Positions 16,065 through 23,536 of a DNA stretch of 64,000 nt are shown in pieces. Every line of letters begins with the position of its first letter. Position 1 is the first letter of the stretch. Source of the DNA: MED-G82 sp964342675 (GTDB lineage Bacteria > Pseudomonadota > Gammaproteobacteria > Magnimaribacterales > D2472); NCBI GenBank assembly GCA_964342675.1, contig CAYFFR010000001.1:21389-85388 (forward strand), read 5' to 3'. The notes under the pieces are model-generated. The model was given only the letters and a program-made list of their open reading frames with translations, did no database searches and had not been told where the DNA came from. The position numbers and the translations under genes were made by a program.

Positions 16065-17210
16065 CTATATATTTTTTCCTACAATCCACATTGCAAAAAA
16101 CTGAGAGGCACCACCATAGGCATGACCCATAGCAATATTTGCTCCTTCAACTTGATGTTTATCTGCCTTCCCCATAACCTGTAAACAAGCTTCACCAAAT
16201 CTTATCATTCCAGAGGCTCCAATTGGATTAGATGATAAGACACCACCAGACATATTAATAGGTAAGTCACCGGTTAAACTAGTTGTTCCATTTTCAGTTA
16301 ATTTCCATCCATTACCTAAATTACAAAAATGTAAATTCTCAAGCCACATTGGTTCATACCAAGAAAAAGGAACATATATTTCAGCACAATCAATCTCTTT
16401 AAAAGGATTAGTTATTCCTGCTTGATTATAAATATCTTTAGCACAATCTTTACCTCCTTGAGGATTCACTTCATCTCTTCCGGCTGAAAGCGTTCCTTCA
16501 GACCTAACTGCCATACCTTTAATCCAAGCTGCATTTCTATCCTTAGCTAATTTTTTGTTTGATATTACTAAGGCACATGCGCCGTCGGAAGAAGGACAAC
16601 TTTCTAAATATCTTAGTGGCTCCCATAACATAGGTGTATCTGAAACCATCTTTTCATCTATTCCAGGTACATGTAAATGCGCTAAGGGATTCAGCAGTGC
16701 ATTTTGACGATCTTTTGCTGCTACGATCCAACCAATATTTTCAGGAGCATTATATCTTCTAATATACTCTCTCATATAAGGAGCAAAATATCCTCCAGCA
16801 CCAGCATTAATGTGTGGAGAGTATGGGTATTTTGGCGATAATGCCCATGTTGCATTAGATTCAGATTGTTTTTCAAATGTAACAGTTAAGACTGTATCAA
16901 AGCTTCCAGAACAAACATGTGATGCTGCTATAACAGCAGTACTACCACCAACACTACCAGCAGTATGCACTCTCATAACAGGCTTTCCTACACCCCCAAT
17001 TGCATCAACTAAAGACAACTCAGGCATTACTAACCCCTCAAACATATCTGGAGCTTTTCCCAATATAACTGCATCGATTGCATCCCAATCAACATCTGCA
17101 TCCTTCATAGCATTATTGATAGCTTCTCTCACTAAACCACCGATAGAAACATCTCTCCTTTTAGAATCATATTTTGTTTGGCCTACACCAATGACTGCAG
17201 CACGTTTCAT
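16065..17210 (-). CDS. Thiolase-fold lipid-transfer protein (Ltp/SCP2 type) without nucleophilic cysteine
   Basis: 381 residues from the ATG at 17210, which overlaps the previous stop by ATGA; a longer frame to 17252 would bury 45 bases in the upstream gene. The thiolase fold is clear: MKRAAVIGVGQTKY at the start, SCPSSDGACALVISNKK mid-protein, NMSGGVLSSNPIGASG, and a C-terminal GHAYGGASQF. Where thiolases carry the acyl-accepting cysteine I read VHTAGSVGGSTA, so no cysteine is available. Proteins of this branch act with DUF35 partners as acyl-CoA aldolases (the Ltp2 model) rather than as thiolases. The adjacent genes encode exactly such partners. Substrate unknown. Confidence 0.85.
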   Translation of the reverse strand: MKRAAVIGVGQTKYDSKRRDVSIGGLVREAINNAMKDADVDWDAIDAVILGKAPDMFEGLVMPELSLVDAIGGVGKPVMRVHTAGSVGGSTAVIAASHVCSGSFDTVLTVTFEKQSESNATWALSPKYPYSPHINAGAGGYFAPYMREYIRRYNAPENIGWIVAAKDRQNALLNPLAHLHVPGIDEKMVSDTPMLWEPLRYLESCPSSDGACALVISNKKLAKDRNAAWIKGMAVRSEGTLSAGRDEVNPQGGKDCAKDIYNQAGITNPFKEIDCAEIYVPFSWYEPMWLENLHFCNLGNGWKLTENGTTSLTGDLPINMSGGVLSSNPIGASGMIRFGEACLQVMGKADKHQVEGANIAMGHAYGGASQFFAMWIVGKNI

Positions 17211-18262
17211 TGCTTTCTCTCTAAATGCACTAGCATATTTTGTTGCAAACATGGACCAGAGGTAGCATGTGCAAGAGCATTACTATAGTTATTATTTAAT
17301 AATGACTCATAAGACTTACCAATCGCATCTAAACCAGCAGCCATAACAACATTGCCTGATAATGGGCCACCAGATAAATTAACAGGAATATCTTGTAAAC
17401 CAATTAAATTGCTAATAAATGGTGCTTCAAAACTAAACTGAGTATGTAATTCAGCAAAATCTAATTTTATTTGATCAAGCTGTATTAATTTAGCAAGACT
17501 AGTTATGCTTTTAGAGGTTGTCAGATCTCTAGCACCTAAATTAGAAGTTTCAATATTGTGATGAATTGAATTAATACATACAAACTTGCGATTGATATTT
17601 TCAGCAAACTCTTTAGTGCCTATGATCATAGCTGAGGCACCATCTGATATAGGTGAACAATCAAATTTATTTAAGGGTGACGAAATAAATTCTGAGTCTA
17701 AATATTGATCTAATGATGGTGATGATTGTACGAGAGAATTTTGATTATTTTGTGCATTTGTCATTGCCTGTTGAATTGCATCAAACATTGAATCTTTTGT
17801 GATGATAGATCTATCTAATAAAACTCTAGCTTGGAGAGCAGCTAAAGATACTCTATCAGCCCACAAAGGGGCTAAATAATATGGGTCAGTTTGTAAGGAT
17901 ACAATTGAATCTAGATTACCAGGTGAGGATTTACCAAAACCGTAAATTAATGCGCTCTCTGCATCACCCATTTGAATTTTTAAAATTGATTCAAACAATG
18001 CCCATGCCGCATCCATCTCTACATGAGATTCTTTAATTGGCGGATTTGTTTGAATTGCTGACAAGCCTTCTACAAAAGCAAATGCTGCGCCCTGTAAATA
18101 ATCACAACTACCCGAACACGTAAAATCAATGTTGTCTTGATTTAATCCAGTTTGTTTAAAAACTTCATGGACGACAGGCATAATAAGCTCAACCTCATTA
18201 GCAGCGCCTGCATCAGACAAGATTTGGTTTTGAGCGTAACCTAGTATGTAAATATCCTTCAT
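17207..18262 (-). CDS. Second thiolase-fold Ltp-like protein, also lacking the cysteine
   Basis: 351 residues. The start MKDIYILGYAQNQ and the ending HATSGPCLQQNMLVHLERK place it in the thiolase-like lipid-transfer group. The nucleophile region reads SHVEMDAAWALFES, with Glu-Met-Asp where the cysteine loop would be. The mid-region SPISDGASAMIIGTKEF and VNLSGGPLSGNVVMAAGLDA are conserved active-site-side segments. It is fused in translation by ATGA overlaps to the first Ltp-like gene and to a DUF35 gene. Two unequal thiolase-fold chains plus DUF35 chains suggest a heteromeric aldolase or acyl-processing complex. Confidence 0.83.
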   Translation of the reverse strand: MKDIYILGYAQNQILSDAGAANEVELIMPVVHEVFKQTGLNQDNIDFTCSGSCDYLQGAAFAFVEGLSAIQTNPPIKESHVEMDAAWALFESILKIQMGDAESALIYGFGKSSPGNLDSIVSLQTDPYYLAPLWADRVSLAALQARVLLDRSIITKDSMFDAIQQAMTNAQNNQNSLVQSSPSLDQYLDSEFISSPLNKFDCSPISDGASAMIIGTKEFAENINRKFVCINSIHHNIETSNLGARDLTTSKSITSLAKLIQLDQIKLDFAELHTQFSFEAPFISNLIGLQDIPVNLSGGPLSGNVVMAAGLDAIGKSYESLLNNNYSNALAHATSGPCLQQNMLVHLERKQ

Positions 18263-18753
18263 TTTGTTTTAAAAATATAGCTATCAGGGTCCATATCAGG
18301 CTCACCTGTTGGTTGAAACCATTTAATATTTTCTAATGTTGTATCCCATTCTGATTTATCTTTCCAAACAGCTTTCACTCGCATTCCAATTCTGATTTCT
18401 GCTAAATCAATATCTTGGATCAGATGAAGGAATGAGATGTCTGCACCATCAAGCCTTATCATTGCACAAACATATGGTGGGACAATTGGGTTGCCTGGTA
18501 TTGGAATATGAACAATGGTAAATGATTCTACTGATCCAGTATCAGGTAATTCAACTTCCTCATTGGTTGGGATCCCATCTCTTGGACAACTTCCTCTTGG
18601 AGGAACATATACAGCTTTACATTTAGGGCATTTTTGACCAACTAATTTACCTAATGCAACTTTTTTTAAAAATCTTGTTGTAGCAAATCCAGCTGTATAG
18701 TTATAATTTAATGATATTGGTGATTCAAAATAATCTTTGTTTTCTTCAGTCAT
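18259..18753 (-). CDS. DUF35 OB-fold protein with zinc ribbon
   Basis: 164 residues from the ATG at 18753; an in-frame TTG at 18765 is less likely. The zinc-ribbon part reads GQKCPKCKAVYVPPRGSCPRDG: three cysteines are present but the usual fourth cysteine is aspartate. It is followed by an OB-fold (about 65-145; DTGSVESFTIVHIPIPG, PYVCAMIRLDG, GMRVKAVW). DUF35 proteins pair with thiolase-fold partners, as in the Ltp2-DUF35 aldolases and the archaeal HMG-CoA synthase complex, and hold the acyl-CoA. It overlaps its neighbours on both sides. Confidence 0.83.
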   Translation of the reverse strand: MTEENKDYFESPISLNYNYTAGFATTRFLKKVALGKLVGQKCPKCKAVYVPPRGSCPRDGIPTNEEVELPDTGSVESFTIVHIPIPGNPIVPPYVCAMIRLDGADISFLHLIQDIDLAEIRIGMRVKAVWKDKSEWDTTLENIKWFQPTGEPDMDPDSYIFKTK

Positions 18754-19192
18754 TTTTGAGCTCAAAATATTTAATATCTAAAATGGTTTTAGTTTTTTTA
18801 GAGTTCCAAACAACGGTAACTTTCTGACCCATATAAAGATCTTCTTCTTGACAATTTGTTACCATATGAAGCATGCAAGAGGATGTACCATCAAGATTAA
18901 TTAGAGCAAAAGCAAATGGTTTATTGAGTAGATGATGATCCCTAGGCTTATTGATCCAAGTAAAGGATTTAATTGTTCCTGTAGATGAAACCTCAACAAA
19001 ATCCTTTAATTCTTCACATGTAACTGGATCAAATTCTGCTGCTGGAACAAGTATATCCCCATTAGAGTTTTTTGTTCCTAATATTTTATTTTTAGATAAC
19101 GCATCAAAAAATTTACCAATGATGGGTCCTGTAGATCGTTTATATGTATATTCTAATTTAAAGGGAGCTCGTAACATTTTATCCTTATTCAT
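18746..19192 (-). CDS. DUF35-like OB-fold protein, zinc ribbon degenerate
   Basis: 148 residues. The OB-fold half is clear (STGTIKSFTWINKPRDH, PFAFALINLDGTSSCMLH, GQKVTVVW). In the ribbon region the CxxC pairs are gone: ILGTKNSNGDILVPAAEFDP keeps the loop but not the first ligands, with a single later cysteine (DPVTCEEL). Such zinc-less DUF35 chains commonly accompany a zinc-bearing partner. An alternative ATG at 19177 follows an AAGGA and is possible. The gene overlaps the acyl-CoA ligase by eight bases upstream and the other DUF35 gene downstream. Confidence 0.78.
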   Translation of the reverse strand: MNKDKMLRAPFKLEYTYKRSTGPIIGKFFDALSKNKILGTKNSNGDILVPAAEFDPVTCEELKDFVEVSSTGTIKSFTWINKPRDHHLLNKPFAFALINLDGTSSCMLHMVTNCQEEDLYMGQKVTVVWNSKKTKTILDIKYFELKND

Positions 19193-20846
19193 CTTCGTTG
19201 ATCATATTATTACTTTTAGAGTTAATTAAAACATGTTTCATCACTTTACCAGAAGCATTTCTTGGTAGTGACTCTTGCACTATTTCCCAAAGAGTTGGTA
19301 TTTTAAAATATGCGAGATGCTCTTTTAAGTAATTTTCTAGATCTTTAAGATTAACATCTAGATCTTTCATCACTACATAAGCCTTTACTTCTTGTCCCAG
19401 ATCTTTGTTTGGCACTCCAACTACAGCTGACTCTGTTACTTTATCATGAACATCTAACAGTAATTCTATCTCTTGCGGGTAAACATTTTCTCCTCCCCTC
19501 AATATTAAATCGGTTCTTCTAGAAGATATATAAAATAAACCATTGGATATGTAACCAAAATCACCGGTCTTCAAAAATCTGTTTGTAGATAGGACTTTTT
19601 TTGTTTCTGAAGGCTTATTATAGTAACCAAGCATCACTGATGGGCTTCTAACAAATATTTCACCCTCTACATTGTCTGATGTAATTACATCTCCATCATT
19701 ATCTCTTAATTCTATTTCTATAGTTGGCATAGGCTGACCAGGGGATGTGGGATGCTTGTCCATTGGATCTCCCCAATTTATTATTGTAATAGCGCCAGAT
19801 TCAGTTAAGCCATAACCATAACCAAAATTATGCTTCACATTAGGAAAAACTAATTTTGTTTTTTTAATAAGCTTCTCAGGAATTGGAGCTCCGCCACCCC
19901 CAATTACCAACATGCTTGTCAAATCATATGCTTTATTTTGAGCAAAATTAACCACTCTTCTTAAAGCAGTAGGAACAGCTCCGCCCCACGAAGTGATTTT
20001 AAATTTTTCAATAATACCTATTATTGCTTTAGCGGAAAATTTACCTTCATATAAAAATGTAGATGTTCCCGCAAATAATGATGTAACTGCTCCTGCGGAT
20101 AATCCAGAAACATGAAACAAGGGAGAGGTCAGTAAAGTTTTAGGTGCATTCTTGGTCCAATCAACACCCAGCTTAGAACTTCTCATAGATACAGATGCAC
20201 CTTGAAGTAATTGAAGCATAGTATTAGATATCATTGATCGATGGGAAGTCATAACACCTTTTGGCGAACCTGTAGTTCCACTTGTATATAACAAACATGC
20301 GCATTCATCTTCATCAGCATCATAAAAATTATTATCAGAGTCTACTAATTGAGTAAAAGAAAAATGATCAGTAATCAATTTATCAGAATTTTTATATGAG
20401 TTTAATCTGTCAAATCTTTTTTGATCTGCAATTAATAGTTTAGGCTGTGCATCATTTAAAGCTTTTATTGCTTCTTTACCATTCCACCAACCATTTAATG
20501 CGCAAGCTATAGCGCCAATTGATACTGATGCCCAAAAGAAAATAATCCATTCAAAAGAATTTGCACCATATATTGCAATCCTATCTCCTGGTTGAATTTT
20601 ATATTTTGATCTTAGTAAATGTATAGCTTTAGTAACTAATTCATAATGTTCAATAAAAGATATTTCTTTATTTTGATTTAATAAATACAATTTATTTTCA
20701 TGATTTAATGAAGACGTTAATAGTTTTGCTAGATTTTTTGGCCGGTTTTTAAAAACTGATAATTTTTTACCTAATACCACCTCTTCAGTTAATTCAAAAA
20801 ATGCGTTTTCCTTTAAAAGGGAATTTAAGTCTTGATCAGTATGCAT
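19185..20846 (-). CDS. Acyl-CoA synthetase (AMP-forming)
   Basis: A 553-residue member of the adenylate-forming superfamily. The P-loop is LLYTSGTTGSPKGVMTS (about 182-198), followed by the GYGLTESGA core and FLKTGDFGYI, and a C-terminal domain with RRTDLILRGGENVYPQE and the catalytic lysine in NASGKVMK. It activates a carboxylic acid with ATP and CoA. As first gene of the operon with the Ltp/DUF35/crotonase genes, it probably primes the acid that they shorten. It is divergent from an SDR gene across 41 bases that must hold both promoters. The acid is not predictable. Confidence 0.88.
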   Translation of the reverse strand: MHTDQDLNSLLKENAFFELTEEVVLGKKLSVFKNRPKNLAKLLTSSLNHENKLYLLNQNKEISFIEHYELVTKAIHLLRSKYKIQPGDRIAIYGANSFEWIIFFWASVSIGAIACALNGWWNGKEAIKALNDAQPKLLIADQKRFDRLNSYKNSDKLITDHFSFTQLVDSDNNFYDADEDECACLLYTSGTTGSPKGVMTSHRSMISNTMLQLLQGASVSMRSSKLGVDWTKNAPKTLLTSPLFHVSGLSAGAVTSLFAGTSTFLYEGKFSAKAIIGIIEKFKITSWGGAVPTALRRVVNFAQNKAYDLTSMLVIGGGGAPIPEKLIKKTKLVFPNVKHNFGYGYGLTESGAITIINWGDPMDKHPTSPGQPMPTIEIELRDNDGDVITSDNVEGEIFVRSPSVMLGYYNKPSETKKVLSTNRFLKTGDFGYISNGLFYISSRRTDLILRGGENVYPQEIELLLDVHDKVTESAVVGVPNKDLGQEVKAYVVMKDLDVNLKDLENYLKEHLAYFKIPTLWEIVQESLPRNASGKVMKHVLINSKSNNMINEDE

Positions 20847-20887
20847 ATTAAAAATGTTATTATAGAGAATGAAATAAGTTATTTATC

Positions 20888-21634
20888 ATGGACACAAAAA
20901 AAATTGCATTAATAACTGGCGGTGCTTCAGGGATAGGATTGGCAACCGTGAATAGATTTACAGCTGAAGGCATTAAAACTATAGTTTTTGATTCGGATAT
21001 TAATAATAAAAATAACGCTAAATCAGATACTAATGATTACATCTCTTATCAAGTGGATGTCTCTAATCATGATTCTATTAAAGAAGCATTTGCTCAACTT
21101 AGTGAATCATCGCATATACCCACTATTTTAGTAAATTGTGCTGGAATAAGCCCTCCTCTGAATCCGTTACATAAATATACTCTGAAAGATTGGCAAAACT
21201 GTCTTGATATAAATCTAACAGGTACATTCCTAATGTGTAAAGAATTCATGAATTGTTTTATTCAGAATAAATTAGAAGCTGGTGCTATTGTAAATATATC
21301 ATCAATAATGGGTTCTCGGGCAAGTGCTGCTCAAGCTGTATATAGTGCTAGTAAACATGGTGTTGTTGGTATAACAAAATCTATAGCTCAAGATTATGCA
21401 GGTTTAAATATAAGAGCTAATGCTGTAGGTCCTGGAGCAGTTAAAACTCCAATGACAGATAGTATTGTTAAAGATGATCCTAATGTTATGGAATTAATGA
21501 ATACTAGGATACCTATGAAGAGATTTGCAAAACCTGAAGAGATTTCAAACCTAATATATTTTTTAGCTAGTGATGAATCTTCTTACATTACTGGTTCTTA
21601 TATACCAATTGATGGCGGGTATCTTGCAACCTAA
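20888..21634 (+). CDS. SDR-family oxidoreductase (FabG-like)
   Basis: A 248-residue classical SDR with TGGASGIG (residues 10-17), NCAGIS, the catalytic serine in NISSIMGS, and Tyr/Lys in VYSASKHG. The C-terminus ITGSYIPIDGGY is standard. An Asp after strand 2 (VFDSDIN) favours NAD over NADP. It faces the acyl-CoA ligase gene head-to-head and overlaps a second SDR gene, so it likely oxidises a hydroxyl intermediate of the same pathway. The substrate cannot be told from sequence. Confidence 0.87.
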   Translation: MDTKKIALITGGASGIGLATVNRFTAEGIKTIVFDSDINNKNNAKSDTNDYISYQVDVSNHDSIKEAFAQLSESSHIPTILVNCAGISPPLNPLHKYTLKDWQNCLDINLTGTFLMCKEFMNCFIQNKLEAGAIVNISSIMGSRASAAQAVYSASKHGVVGITKSIAQDYAGLNIRANAVGPGAVKTPMTDSIVKDDPNVMELMNTRIPMKRFAKPEEISNLIYFLASDESSYITGSYIPIDGGYLAT

Positions 21635-22439
21635 GAGTCCTATTTCATTGATAACAGGAGCAGCAAGTGGAATAGGTCAAGCTATTGCAATTCATGCATC
21701 AAATTTAAATCATAAACTAGTGCTTATTGATATTGATGAAAGTAGTCTAAAAAAAACTGCTAGCCTACTTAAGCATAATGATGCCTTGATCTATTCAATA
21801 GATGTATCTGATATAAATCAAATAAAAACTATATATAAAGAAATTAAATCTAAATTTGGTGGAATTAATTATATGTTTAACAATGCAGGAATATTTATTG
21901 AAGGCAGATCCTGGAAAGTAAAACCAAAATTATGGTCAAGAATTTTTGATGTTAATGTTTTATCAATAGTTAATATGTTAAATGTGTTTTTAGACGATAT
22001 GATTTATTGTGATGAGGATTGTCATGTCATCAACACCTCATCGATGGCAGGCTTAATTGTTGGAGGTTATCTATCACCTTATACAACATCAAAGCATGCT
22101 GTAATAGGTTTATCAAGGAGCCTTTATGAAGAAATGAATTCATCAAATCATAGCGTTGGGGTTTCGGTTCTATGCCCAGGTGAAGTGAAAACAGAGATTA
22201 TTAATAATGAAAGAAATATTCTTGGCTTAAAAGATGATTTATTAGATCGAGATAAAAATACCTTAGAATATAAAGAATTTTTAGCTAATGGCGTAAAAGA
22301 AGGCATGGAACCAATAGAAGTAGCTAAAATTGTATTTGAAGCAATCGCACATAAAAAGTTTTGGATCTTTACTCACTCTGATTTTAAAGAAACTTATGAG
22401 GGCTATGCTAACGAAATCATTGAAGGGATGAAGATCTAG
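21612..22439 (+). CDS. SDR-family oxidoreductase
   Basis: 275 residues from the ATG at 21612, which overlaps the preceding SDR by 23 bases; the longer frame (21570) adds a hydrophobic leader that is just the other gene read out of frame. Motifs are TGAASGIG near the N-terminus, NNAGIF, NTSSMAG, and Tyr/Lys in PYTTSKHAVIG. The C-terminal 50 residues (GMEPIEVAKIVFEAI) match SDRs that lack the usual GG end and act on larger substrates. Translational coupling to the upstream SDR suggests sequential steps. The stop overlaps the convergent phytase gene. Confidence 0.83.
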   Translation: MAGILQPKSPISLITGAASGIGQAIAIHASNLNHKLVLIDIDESSLKKTASLLKHNDALIYSIDVSDINQIKTIYKEIKSKFGGINYMFNNAGIFIEGRSWKVKPKLWSRIFDVNVLSIVNMLNVFLDDMIYCDEDCHVINTSSMAGLIVGGYLSPYTTSKHAVIGLSRSLYEEMNSSNHSVGVSVLCPGEVKTEIINNERNILGLKDDLLDRDKNTLEYKEFLANGVKEGMEPIEVAKIVFEAIAHKKFWIFTHSDFKETYEGYANEIIEGMKI

Positions 22440-23536
22440 TCTTTATCCAAATTCTCTAAAATTTTATCAAACGAGACTATTTTAAAATTCTGGTTATATA
22501 AAATTCCATTTGAATCTGTATTGAAACCATCCTGTATCACCATCATCCCTTTTGGAAAAATTTTAAAATTGCCATTATTGATAGCTATACCATCAGTATC
22601 TTGAACTCCATCTATGTTTGAAGCACCCACTACAATAAAGCTACCAACAAATTGATTAGGATATTTTCTTCTATAAATATTGAAACTTGAATTGCCTTGG
22701 GAAGATAAAATAATATACCCATCATCTTCTGATGTTCTGTATATTGCCACACCTTCTGGATCACCCACAATATTATGATCTCTAGAATCTATCACATGAA
22801 TCAAATCTAAAGATGATGAGTCATACATTTTTAGGTATCCTTTATTGCCTTCTCTAGAAATCAAAATAAATTGATTTTCATCATCAAAAACACATCCCTC
22901 AGCTTCATTACCAAAAGGAGATGTATTCTTCTCATCTTCAATAAGGTTAATAGTTTTTTCTAATGTTCTGTTGTTTAAGTTCCAATATTGAATATTTTGG
23001 CCCTCTTCTTCTGTTAGGATCGCATATAGATTGTTACCAACAAAGCCAATACAAACTCCATATATATCCATCTTGGCTTGTAGATGAGCATGCTCAATAT
23101 CCTCTGAAAATGCGTTATTTGGATTGAGTTTAAAATATTTAAAAAGATTATCAGTTGGAAGTATCCAATAATCTAATGTGCTTGCAGATCTATTCGATGA
23201 CACTACATGAAGTTTATTATCGCTGGCCCTTAGATCAATATTATTGATCTTTCCTAATTTAGTGTAGCTAATCTGGTTACCAAAAATATCATAAACATAA
23301 ATACCAGATTTCTTATCGGTACCAAAAATTAATGACTCTTGCGGATTGTTAGGATTGAACCATATCGCTGGATCATCAGCTGCATCATTTATAGATATAA
23401 CTGGCTCAGTTTCATAATCAGGAGTAACTATAAATGGAACGTCTGCAAAAATATGTAAGCATAAAAAAAAGGCTAGGATTAGGTTGACCTTCCCTATAAT
23501 CTTAAATCTAGTTGTTGTAGGTAAATCCGATAGCAT
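22436..23536 (-). CDS. Beta-propeller phytase
   Basis: A six-bladed beta-propeller phytase. The diagnostic start of blade 1 (DAADDPAIWFNP, then FGTDKKSGIYVYD) is followed by NNIDLRAS, AEGCVFDD, DPEGVAIY, LSSQGNSSFNIYRR, DGVQDTDGIAI and a final VIQDGFN, matching the calcium-binding active site of Bacillus phytase. I take the ATG at 23536 (366 residues), giving a signal peptide ending HIFA; the frame stays open to an ATG at 23575. It would release phosphate from phytate outside the inner membrane. It overlaps the 3' end of its TonB-dependent receptor, a pairing reported in other aquatic bacteria. Confidence 0.88.
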   Translation of the reverse strand: MLSDLPTTTRFKIIGKVNLILAFFLCLHIFADVPFIVTPDYETEPVISINDAADDPAIWFNPNNPQESLIFGTDKKSGIYVYDIFGNQISYTKLGKINNIDLRASDNKLHVVSSNRSASTLDYWILPTDNLFKYFKLNPNNAFSEDIEHAHLQAKMDIYGVCIGFVGNNLYAILTEEEGQNIQYWNLNNRTLEKTINLIEDEKNTSPFGNEAEGCVFDDENQFILISREGNKGYLKMYDSSSLDLIHVIDSRDHNIVGDPEGVAIYRTSEDDGYIILSSQGNSSFNIYRRKYPNQFVGSFIVVGASNIDGVQDTDGIAINNGNFKIFPKGMMVIQDGFNTDSNGILYNQNFKIVSFDKILENLDKD

